Shown here piece by piece: positions 1 to 5,395 of a stretch of DNA of 7,628 bases. Both the position numbers and the translations under genes were made by a program. The stretch's first letter is position 1, and every line of letters begins with the position of its first letter. This DNA is from Flavobacterium psychrophilum (GTDB lineage Bacteria > Bacteroidota > Bacteroidia > Flavobacteriales > Flavobacteriaceae). The notes beneath the pieces are model-generated. The model did no database searches. It was not told where the DNA came from and was given only the letters and a program-made list of their open reading frames with translations. The stretch lies in contig QFQM01000203.1 of assembly GCA_003243255.1 (NCBI GenBank), positions 1-7,628 on the forward strand. Reading direction: 5' to 3'.

Positions 1-1
1 T

Positions 2-955
2 GGTCCGCTTATTGTGAGTTTTGCTATTTTTGGAGTTGTTTCTGAGGCTAATGCTGACGTAAGTGTAGAAAGTGTAAAAGTACCTTATCTTTGTCTTGGA
101 GCTGCTTTTGTACTGGTTGCAATACTTCTTAAATTTTCTTCTCTACCAAACCACCCACCTTTAGAAGAAGGTGTGAAAGAAGAAACTGTTGAAACAAAAA
201 AATCAGTACTTAGCTATCCACAGCTTTTAATGGGTATGCTGGCTATATTCCTTTACGTAGGAGTTGAAGTATCTACAGCGGCTAATTTACCTGCATATCT
301 TGAAAAAGACCTTGGTTTCTTAACAAGTAGTGTTGCTCCATACATATCTTTATATTGGGCAAGCTTAATGATTGGTCGTTGGGGTGGTGCCGTAGAGGCG
401 TTTACTGATAATGTGTCATTACAAAAGGTATTTAAATTTGTAGCTCCATATTTAGCTTTTGGTGTATTTTTAGGAGTGAATGCATTCATGGATCATGATC
501 TTGCTCCTTTCTATGTTTATGGACTTATCCTACTGGTTCTTATAGCTGCAGACTTTGCCAGTAAAGGTAATCCTGCGAGAATGTTGTTACTTTTCTCAGG
601 CCTTGGTATTGCAGCATTGCTTACAGGTATGGCTACTACAGGTATGGTATCAGTGTATGCATTTACAAGTGTTGGATTATTCTGTAGTACATTATGGCCA
701 TGTATCTTTACCCTTGCGGTAAGTGGCCTTGGACATAAAACAACACAGGGAAGTAACTTCCTTATTATGATGATTTGTGGTGGTGGTATTGTTAGTCTTA
801 TACAAGGTGCTGTTGCCGATGCTACTAATATCAAAATAAGTTATATCGTTGGTGTTTTATGTTTTGCCTATCTTGCTTTCTATGCATGGAAAGTAAAAGG
901 AATCTTAAGAAGCCAGGGTATCGACTTTGACAAAAAGATTTCAGGAGGACATTAA
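2..955 (+). CDS. Sugar MFS transporter (FHS-type), 5'-truncated by window edge
   Basis: C-terminal part of a 12-or-more-TM inner-membrane symporter of the major facilitator superfamily, fucose/glucose/galactose:H+ (FHS) type. The reading frame is open to the window edge (first complete codon at 2), so the GTG at 14 is not the start; about 317 residues are visible. Numbering from that GTG, seen motifs are the hydrophobic segment and SSLP at 24-45, GRWGG at 121-125 (equivalent to the family GRFIG), and GLGHKTTQGSNFLIM at 238-252 followed by QGAVAD at 264-269, typical of the FHS C-terminal half. Between GRWGG and the NPARMLLLF segment (about 126-186) there are some 60 extra residues with two hydrophobic stretches (142-158, 165-182) that I do not expect in the canonical 12-TM layout. 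The exact sugar cannot be inferred. A strong terminator follows 26 nt after the stop codon. Confidence 0.85.
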   Translation, partial: GPLIVSFAIFGVVSEANADVSVESVKVPYLCLGAAFVLVAILLKFSSLPNHPPLEEGVKEETVETKKSVLSYPQLLMGMLAIFLYVGVEVSTAANLPAYLEKDLGFLTSSVAPYISLYWASLMIGRWGGAVEAFTDNVSLQKVFKFVAPYLAFGVFLGVNAFMDHDLAPFYVYGLILLVLIAADFASKGNPARMLLLFSGLGIAALLTGMATTGMVSVYAFTSVGLFCSTLWPCIFTLAVSGLGHKTTQGSNFLIMMICGGGIVSLIQGAVADATNIKISYIVGVLCFAYLAFYAWKVKGILRSQGIDFDKKISGGH

Positions 956-980
956 TAAACTGTCTTTGTGATAGATATAT

Positions 981-1009
981 AAACGGCTGCAATTTGCAGC
1001 CGTTTTTTT
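981..1009 (+). terminator. Rho-independent terminator of the MFS gene
   Basis: A perfect 10-bp stem (981-990 with 996-1005, containing ACGGCTGC/GCAGCCGT) closes a 5-nt AATTT loop. It runs into seven T (1003-1009), of which the first three also pair in the stem. It lies just after the transporter stop and before the next gene on the same strand, so that gene needs its own promoter. Confidence 0.9.
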
Positions 1010-1043
1010 ATGTTAACCTAACATTCATTAATACGAAAAGCCT

Positions 1044-1051
1044 TATCTTTG
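1044..1051 (+). promoter_or_regulatory. Putative Bacteroidota -7 promoter element
   Basis: TATCTTTG matches the Bacteroidota -7 consensus TAnnTTTG and ends 16 nt before the ATG at 1068. It lies directly downstream of the preceding terminator. No convincing -33 TTG is seen about 19 nt upstream, so the call rests on the -7 match and position only. Confidence 0.55.
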
Positions 1052-1067
1052 AGTAAAATAAACTACT

Positions 1068-1478
1068 ATGAGAATTAAAACGTTGTCAATATTGATTGTG
1101 GGGACAGCTCTTTTAGCTGTTTCATGTGGTAAGAAAGCCGGAGAAAATACTATTGAGCCTGCTACTCAGGAAGTGGATGCTGTAGCTACGCCGACACCCG
1201 AGGCTGCTGTTGATACAACTTCTGCAGCTACGGGAAATGAAGAAAATGCTGTAATTGAGGTTACTGGAAAAGTAACTGAGATCATTCAGGGAAAAGATGG
1301 CTATATGGCTAAGCTGACTACAGCAGATAATAAAAAATACACTGCTACTATCAGTATTCCGAATCTTAATGACCCTAAACAATTCAGGGCCGTTAAAGTG
1401 GGAGATAACATTACGGTAAAAGGTAATGTTACAAATCTTGAGTCAGATGTACTCATCATTGTAAGAGAACTTAAATAG
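1068..1478 (+). CDS. Small lipoprotein with probable OB-fold domain
   Basis: A 136-residue predicted lipoprotein. The N-terminus is a lipoprotein signal peptide: MRIK, a hydrophobic core at 5-18, and lipobox AVSC with the acylated Cys at residue 20. Residues 21-60 are a low-complexity linker rich in Ala, Thr, Glu and Pro, as in membrane-tethered periplasmic domains. Residues 61-136 alternate short beta strands (IEVTGKVTEI, YMAKLTTADNKKYTATI, VKVGDNITVKGNVTN, VLIIVREL). This resembles small OB-fold modules, but no catalytic or ligand-binding residue is recognisable and the fold call is inference. The gene is monocistronic: a terminator lies before it, a -7 element lies close to its ATG, and a strong terminator follows. 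No leaderless or alternative start is needed. Function unknown. Confidence 0.8.
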   Translation: MRIKTLSILIVGTALLAVSCGKKAGENTIEPATQEVDAVATPTPEAAVDTTSAATGNEENAVIEVTGKVTEIIQGKDGYMAKLTTADNKKYTATISIPNLNDPKQFRAVKVGDNITVKGNVTNLESDVLIIVRELK

Positions 1479-1502
1479 TTATAATTGTTATATATAAAGT
1501 GG

Positions 1503-1538
1503 GAAACCCTGACCGGATTCGGTCAGGGTTTCTTTTTT
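1503..1538 (+). terminator. Rho-independent terminator of the lipoprotein gene
   Basis: A perfect 12-bp stem (1503-1514 with 1521-1532, GAAACCCTGACC and its complement) has a 6-nt loop and is followed by six T (1533-1538). It sits between convergent genes. Read on the minus strand the same hairpin is followed only by CCCACTTT, so it is a good terminator for the plus-strand gene and at best a weak one for creD. Confidence 0.92.
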
Positions 1539-1564
1539 GAATGGATTCGTTGGTTGGTTAAGAT

Positions 1565-2932
1565 TTATTTCCATTCAATTTTACGGGAGAAATACATTAC
1601 AGCTCCCAGTATGGCAAATAACCCGATACTACCCACTAACAGGGCATAATTCTCTAATTGTATTATTACATAGATAAAACTATATAGTGCGCTAAGCGAA
1701 ACAGCTATGAAAGCAGGGAATTTTTTATTCTTTAATATTGAGACAGAATATAGTGCAATCATGAGAACAACTGCCATACCGGCAATAATGTATGCCATCC
1801 TGAAGCTGCTGTGCTCGGTGATTGAGATTAGTAATGTATAGAACATTATAAGGGCTAGTCCTATCATTGAATATTGGAAGATATGGATACTTATCTTGCT
1901 TACCGACTGGATGAGGAAGAATACCAGGAAGGTAAGTCCTATAACAAGGAAACCATATTTCGCAGCACGTTCGTTCTGCTGGTACTGGTTTACAGGAATC
2001 AGGAACTTTACATCAAGAGTATTGGCCTGAAAATTTGGTAAAGATCCAAAATGTTGTTGTCCGAAGCTTCTGTTTAAATGAGAAACCTTCCAATTGGCAG
2101 AAAAACCTTTATCATTAATAGTACTGCCTTCAGGTAAAAAGCTGCCGTCAAAACTTGGTGATGGCCAGTTAGAGGTCATTTTTGTATGTGTCATTTTACC
2201 AATAGGTACTATGCTAATCATTTCGCTGCCTTTATAATTCATGGACAAATCGAATGAAGATGTACCCGATACAAAAGCATTATTGAGGTTCAGCGGCTGC
2301 GTTTCAAGAGATGAAAGCGTATCATTTTCCTTATCACTGGCTACAGGTTCAAACGAATATTTTTTACCATTTATATTTATAGTAACACTTCCGGTAATAC
2401 TTTTTATATTATTGGTTTTTATAAGTATACTAGCTTTATCCCAATGTATATTTTCAGGTAATGCATTATCGCCAAAAATAGGAGTCGTATAATTACCTTT
2501 GAAACTAAGGGAAGAGTTGTATACCACCGACTCATAATTGTTCCTGCGTTTTTCCTCAGTATTTACATTGATCAATGAATTGAGTTCATTGGGGAAGAAA
2601 TAAGCGAAATGTTCGAATTTTGAACGCTGAATGGTAACCTGTTTGGTTTTCTCATCTACCAGTTTGTTTTCAGTATAGGTGCTATAAGGTACTTTTAGAA
2701 TGGGGCCACAAAAATAGACCTGACCACCCCATTTGCTGTTAATTTCTTTTACAACTTCTTTCTGGCGTTCTGAGCGTTCAAAAATCAGACTTTTTACATA
2801 TTGCAAGGGAATAAGCAATACAAGTGTAAGCAATCCAACCATTATGATTTTGGCTGTACTTGACTGAAAGAAGTTTGTACTGTCGTTAAATTTTGGAGTA
2901 GGAGATGATTGGTAATCCTGATTTGTTTCCAT
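1565..2932 (-). CDS. creD: CreD-family inner membrane protein
   Basis: A 455-residue CreD family protein, close to the roughly 450 residues of the E. coli protein. Layout: cytoplasmic N-terminus (1-27), one TM segment (28-48), a large periplasmic domain (about 49-325) and about five to six TM segments to the end. Family signatures are visible: ERSERQ at 52-57, EINSKWGGQ at 63-71, CGPILKVPY at 75-83, SNWPSPSFDGSFLP at 254-267, PVNQYQQNERAAKYG at 313-327, ITEHSSFRMAYIIA at 371-384 and QLENYALLVGS at 425-435. In enterobacteria creD belongs to the CreBC regulon and affects envelope integrity and beta-lactam or colicin response; its molecular activity is unknown. No creB or creC is present here. 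It is the last gene of a minus-strand block, 13 nt after the frameshifted small membrane gene. The ATG at 2932 gives the expected full length. Confidence 0.92.
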   Translation of the reverse strand: METNQDYQSSPTPKFNDSTNFFQSSTAKIIMVGLLTLVLLIPLQYVKSLIFERSERQKEVVKEINSKWGGQVYFCGPILKVPYSTYTENKLVDEKTKQVTIQRSKFEHFAYFFPNELNSLINVNTEEKRRNNYESVVYNSSLSFKGNYTTPIFGDNALPENIHWDKASILIKTNNIKSITGSVTININGKKYSFEPVASDKENDTLSSLETQPLNLNNAFVSGTSSFDLSMNYKGSEMISIVPIGKMTHTKMTSNWPSPSFDGSFLPEGSTINDKGFSANWKVSHLNRSFGQQHFGSLPNFQANTLDVKFLIPVNQYQQNERAAKYGFLVIGLTFLVFFLIQSVSKISIHIFQYSMIGLALIMFYTLLISITEHSSFRMAYIIAGMAVVLMIALYSVSILKNKKFPAFIAVSLSALYSFIYVIIQLENYALLVGSIGLFAILGAVMYFSRKIEWK

Positions 2933-2945
2933 GATAGTATTGTTT

Positions 2946-3259
2946 TTATGATTGTGTTATAGTTGAGAAATAAGATAATGCTACAGGTATATTTAAAAGT
3001 AAAAGTATTGCACAGCCAAAAAGCTGACGTCTATACAATTTGTATTTAGTAGCACTGATTATGAGGTTAAAAAAGACAATTATATTTACCAATATGGCAA
3101 AAAGACAAAGACAATACCAGCGCAAAGTATACTCCATGAATCTTCACAGATGAAGTAGCATTGAAACATCAATGTGCCTCCAAGCAACGAAAGACAATAC
3201 GTAATTATTGAAGTTTTTATAAGGCGTTTGGCATCTATTATATATTCATTTTTATCCAT
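2946..3259 (-). pseudogene. Third small membrane-protein paralog, broken by a one-base frameshift
   Basis: Starting at the ATG at 3259, the frame reads MDKNEYIIDAKRL... for 57 codons and stops at 3088-3086 (TAA). Its first residues match those of the neighbouring 113-residue protein (METYEDIIE). The continuation lies in the -1 frame, giving AILVNIIVFFNLIIS and LLLLNIPVALSYF down to the stop at 2946. These match FVINAIAFILLII and LLLNLPIAFFYLY of the neighbour. Restoring one base in the five-A run at 3099-3103 (T run on the coding strand) joins both halves into a protein of about 105 residues that aligns end to end with the two upstream paralogs. An ATG at 3137 could still yield a 63-residue two-TM fragment. 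The cause may be a true deletion or a sequencing error in the homopolymer; a programmed shift is less likely because no clean slippery heptamer is present. Confidence 0.8.
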
Positions 3260-3285
3260 GATAGTCAGTTAAAAAATTAATTATT

Positions 3286-3627
3286 TTAAAATGGAGATTT
3301 TGAATTGATGTATGATATTCCTAAGTACAGATAGAAAAATGCTATTGGAAGATTGAGTAATAGCATACATGCTTTAATCATTAAATCTTTCTGATGATAG
3401 GGATAAACAAAAGAGAATATTATAAGCAGTATAAAAGCGATTGCATTTATGACAAAGGCTATTACTATGTAGAATATTCCGACGTTTAATAAATAAACAT
3501 TATCATTCATTGCCCACAGCAGTAGAAATAAGAGACTACCAATTCCCAATGTAATTTTAAACAGCCAATTACTTAGAAGCAGTATGAGGTCAACCCTGTT
3601 TTCTATAATATCTTCGTATGTTTCCAT
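3286..3627 (-). CDS. Small integral membrane protein, paralog 2 of tandem family
   Basis: A 113-residue protein of unknown function. It has a short charged N-terminus (METYEDIIENR) followed by hydrophobic segments at about 13-39, 46-75 and 84-106, so three to four membrane passes. It shares with its neighbours the pattern F-(V/I)-N-A-x-x-F around residue 58 and LLLNLPIAFFYLY at 89-101. It has no Cys pair, HTH or catalytic motif. It lies 16 nt after the preceding paralog and 26 nt before the frameshifted copy, on the same strand, which suggests cotranscription. Similarity across the trio is clear by eye but diverged, implying old tandem duplication. I do not recognise a named family. Confidence 0.8.
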   Translation of the reverse strand: METYEDIIENRVDLILLLSNWLFKITLGIGSLLFLLLWAMNDNVYLLNVGIFYIVIAFVINAIAFILLIIFSFVYPYHQKDLMIKACMLLLNLPIAFFYLYLGISYINSKSPF

Positions 3628-3643
3628 GATTTGATAGATTGAT

Positions 3644-3973
3644 TTAGTAATGTTTTGTTAATCCGAAAGGATCATTAAAGACGATATAGGCATACAGTAT
3701 GGCTATAGGTATGTTTATCAATAATATTGCTGCCTGTTGTGCAATTATGTTTTGGTCTTCCTTAAAGATGTAGGAGCAAATGATCAATGCTGTAAAAATA
3801 GAAGCGTTTATGAATATCGCTGTGGCTGTGTACAGAAAGCCCAGAACAAATGATATTTCCCGGAAATCACTATCTCCAAATAAATTCAATAGCAGTAGGA
3901 GTGTACCAAGTGTAAAGGATATGCCAAACAGCCATACGGGAAGTCTTAATAACTGAGTTAATCTATATTCCAT
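3644..3973 (-). CDS. Small integral membrane protein, paralog 1 of tandem family
   Basis: A 109-residue protein of unknown function with hydrophobic segments at about 12-32, 41-70 and 79-99, a short charged loop (GDSDFRE, 33-39) and a KEDQN loop at 71-75. The shared family pattern is visible as AIFINASIF (52-60) and ILLINIPIAILYAY (83-96), which line up with LLLNLPIAFFYLY of the next gene. The start ATG at 3973 is only 2 nt after the stop codon of the Coq4-like gene, so translational coupling is likely. No signal peptide cleavage site or enzymatic motif is seen. It most likely acts in the membrane, perhaps with CreD or DUF1361, but that rests on gene order alone. Confidence 0.8.
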   Translation of the reverse strand: MEYRLTQLLRLPVWLFGISFTLGTLLLLLNLFGDSDFREISFVLGFLYTATAIFINASIFTALIICSYIFKEDQNIIAQQAAILLINIPIAILYAYIVFNDPFGLTKHY

Positions 3974-3975
3974 AA

Positions 3976-4401
3976 TTATCGGATTAAAAAAGTGTCTTTA
4001 ATTCTTGCAATAGGCAGGTGAAGCATCCTGAAATGGTTCAGGTCATAAAAGTGGAGTGCGTTTTTACCGTCACAGTATCTTTTGTGGAAATAAAGTAGCT
4101 GTAATGGATAAAGGAGACTCCCTGTAATAATTACAAAAAGATTCTTTAATCTCAGATCTCCGTTACCAAAGAGATAGAAGTGCATCGCAATCTCTTCCTT
4201 GTCTGATACCTCTTTATTGATAAGAACCCTTAATATATCTATCATTTCTGGCTGTGGATCGGCATCATGGCTATGATTGAACAAAAAATTTCCCACATGA
4301 AACCCAAGAGTATCTTTTGGGTAGCCTATTAGCTCATCCATTGTTATTAGAGGTTTTTTATTTTCGATTACCCTATTAATTAAATTTGTTATTGTTGTCA
4401 T
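3976..4401 (-). CDS. Coq4-like protein with a degraded metal-binding motif
   Basis: A 141-residue soluble protein without a signal peptide. Two features match the Coq4 family (ubiquinone biosynthesis scaffold or C1-decarboxylase in eukaryotes). The first is YPKDTLGFHVGNFL at 27-40, resembling the TLG segment before the helical core. The second is IDILR at 54-58 followed by exactly eleven residues and Glu70, superimposing on the Coq4 zinc motif HDxxHx11E. Both His are replaced (Ile54, Arg58) while Asp55 and Glu70 remain. A GNGD loop (79-82) and GSLLYP (94-99) follow. The family call is my reading from motifs; it is shorter than eukaryotic Coq4, and metal binding is probably lost. Bacteroidota normally use menaquinone, so a ubiquinone role is not assumed. 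It is preceded in a 33-nt gap by an operator-like inverted repeat and followed after 2 nt by a membrane-protein gene. Confidence 0.6.
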   Translation of the reverse strand: MTTITNLINRVIENKKPLITMDELIGYPKDTLGFHVGNFLFNHSHDADPQPEMIDILRVLINKEVSDKEEIAMHFYLFGNGDLRLKNLFVIITGSLLYPLQLLYFHKRYCDGKNALHFYDLNHFRMLHLPIARIKDTFLIR

Positions 4402-4416
4402 TTGGATTAGTATTTT

Positions 4417-4433
4417 ACTTTGAAAGACAAAGT
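4417..4433 (-). promoter_or_regulatory. Operator-like inverted repeat, copy C
   Basis: ACTTTG-AAAGA-CAAAGT: a perfect 6-bp inverted repeat with a 5-nt spacer, filling most of the 33-nt gap between the DUF1361 stop and the Coq4-like start. Its edge is 15 nt from the ATG at 4401. It has the same half-sites and spacer length as copies A and B, which points to a binding site of a dimeric regulator and possibly an internal promoter. Confidence 0.7.
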
Positions 4434-4434
4434 G

Positions 4435-5103
4435 TTATTGTAAATTTTTTTTAGTCTTAGGGGTGTGATATAAATTGAATAATAGGAACATAAGTGTACC
4501 AAAACCAAGAGTAATGCCCCAAGCCGGTTTACAGGTTTCCGCATTAGTGAGGCTGCAAAAGATATCAATGCAAAGTGAATAGGGCCTTTGCAGTATATCC
4601 CAGGTATTGTATCTGAGGAAACGGCCTACATACATGCCAAATCCGCAAAGTATTGAGATAGCAGCCAATGCAATCCATGCTGCTCGTTGACTTGTACGTT
4701 TTGATATCATAGTAAACATATCCTTCATAGATGCAAGCCCGAAAAGCATCCCACATGTTGAAAATGATGCTATGAGCAATACTTCAAACCATACCGGGAC
4801 ATTTGTCTCTTTTTTCAGATGAATAAAGTCTGTAATGATGTATGGTGCATTCGGAAGTAACACTAGCCATAGAAGCAATGCAGGAGCGAACCAATACCAT
4901 TTTTTCATAAAGCAACTCTGCTGACGCATTATGGAAGTTATTGCCAATGGGGTGTAAGCAAGGAACAGATTCCATATCAGGAAAAAGAAAAATACTGATT
5001 GTGTGATCTTTGCCCTTATTAGTAAAAGAGCTACACAAAAGGCTGCTAAGGCAAATAAAATATAATGCCTGGTGAATGTTTTGGTTAGGATGGTTGTTTT
5101 CAT
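4435..5103 (-). CDS. DUF1361 family integral membrane protein
   Basis: A 222-residue polytopic membrane protein of the DUF1361 family, function unknown. The recognisable signatures are LLPNAPYIITDFIHL at 82-96 and GFGMYVGRFLRYNTWDIL at 154-171, which are the conserved core of the family. About six TM segments: 14-29, 36-58, 70-86, 104-124, 141-162 and 194-211. The length is usual for the family. The start ATG at 5103 follows an A-rich leader and is chosen because the frame gives an N-terminal Lys/Thr/Arg-rich stretch before the first TM. It is the first gene of the minus-strand block leading to creD, with an inverted repeat 17 nt upstream of its start and a second copy 102 nt further up. An overlapping 116-codon frame here is a shadow. 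Confidence 0.88.
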   Translation of the reverse strand: MKTTILTKTFTRHYILFALAAFCVALLLIRAKITQSVFFFFLIWNLFLAYTPLAITSIMRQQSCFMKKWYWFAPALLLWLVLLPNAPYIITDFIHLKKETNVPVWFEVLLIASFSTCGMLFGLASMKDMFTMISKRTSQRAAWIALAAISILCGFGMYVGRFLRYNTWDILQRPYSLCIDIFCSLTNAETCKPAWGITLGFGTLMFLLFNLYHTPKTKKNLQ

Positions 5104-5119
5104 ATTTACTTCTTAAGAG

Positions 5120-5138
5120 TACTTTGATTCGCAAAGTA
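5120..5138 (-). promoter_or_regulatory. Operator-like inverted repeat, copy A
   Basis: TACTTTG-ATTCG-CAAAGTA: a perfect 7-bp inverted repeat with a 5-nt spacer. The 6-bp core (5121-5137) ends 17 nt before the DUF1361 ATG, nearly the same placement as copy C before the Coq4-like gene. Read on the minus strand, the right half gives TTACTTTG, one mismatch from the TAnnTTTG promoter element, so a bound protein would occlude or overlap a promoter. Confidence 0.75.
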
Positions 5139-5221
5139 AAAGTTTAAAAAAATAGCCATAATTACTATTAAGGCTTTTGATTATTGTTATTGAACGTTAG
5201 AGTTGTTGAAATATTGTAAAG

Positions 5222-5240
5222 AACTTTGAAAAGCAAAGTA
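5222..5240 (-). promoter_or_regulatory. Operator-like inverted repeat, copy B
   Basis: ACTTTG-AAAAG-CAAAGT (core 5223-5239), identical in half-sites and spacer length to copies A and C. It lies 102 bp upstream of copy A, roughly ten helical turns, so both sites would face the same side of the DNA and could be bound cooperatively. Confidence 0.72.
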
Positions 5241-5263
5241 AATAATAAAATTTGAATTGGCAA
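5234..5263 (-). promoter_or_regulatory. Putative promoter overlapping operator copy B
   Basis: On the minus strand TTG (5263-5261), a 19-nt spacer and TTACTTTG (5241-5234) approximate the Bacteroidota layout TTG-N17-23-TAnnTTTG, with one mismatch in the -7 element. The same 19-nt spacing occurs in the promoter before the 6899 gene. If real, it gives the DUF1361-creD operon a leader of about 120 nt, and its -7 element is half of the inverted repeat. Confidence 0.4.
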
Positions 5264-5289
5264 TGTGAAAGAGAAAGATTTTTTAAATG

Positions 5290-5314
5290 AAAAAAGGACA
5301 GCTCAGCTGTCCTT
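5290..5314 (-). terminator. Rho-independent terminator downstream of kdsA
   Basis: An inverted repeat of AAGGACAG (5294-5301) and CTGTCCTT (5307-5314) with a 5-nt loop. On the minus strand the stem ends in a run of six T (positions 5295-5290), two of which pair in the stem. It is about 80 nt past the kdsA stop and ahead of the promoter region of the DUF1361 operon, separating the two transcription units. Confidence 0.85.
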
Positions 5315-5345
5315 AAGTATTTATATGAGATTCTTTACTCTATAG

Positions 5346-5369
5346 CATTGCGTTCAGAACGACACAATG
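5346..5369. repeat. Imperfect palindrome in the kdsA 3' region
   Basis: CATTG and CAATG flank the exact palindrome CGTTC-A-GAACG, with three unpaired bases on one side. It could form a bulged hairpin in the kdsA mRNA tail. No T run follows, so it is not an intrinsic terminator; it may stabilise the 3' end or be coincidental. Confidence 0.35.
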
Positions 5370-5395
5370 TATTCGAATCAACAAATCAACTTTCC

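Noticed and set aside
253..834. Minus-strand open frames of 78 and 105 codons inside the MFS gene
   Set aside because: Antisense shadows of a well-supported transporter, with no start context or motif.
1122..1382. Minus-strand open frame of 86 codons inside the OB-fold lipoprotein gene
   Set aside because: Antisense to a gene with signal peptide, promoter element and terminator; no support of its own.
2241..2492. Plus-strand open frame of 83 codons inside creD
   Set aside because: CreD signatures on the minus strand explain this region; the plus frame has no promoter or homolog I recognise.
3086..3110. Programmed -1 ribosomal frameshift in the third small membrane gene
   Set aside because: The site C-TTT-TTG lacks a proper X-XXY-YYZ slippery heptamer and I see no clear downstream stem-loop; a deletion or sequencing error is simpler.
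2946..3137. Independent 63-residue membrane protein starting at the ATG at 3137
   Set aside because: The upstream frame from 3259 supplies the missing N-terminal half matching the paralogs, so this is better read as the tail of a frameshifted gene.
4784..5134. 116-codon open frame overlapping the DUF1361 gene on the same strand
   Set aside because: DUF1361 motifs lie in the other frame; this one has no recognisable pattern, and its start lies inside operator copy A.
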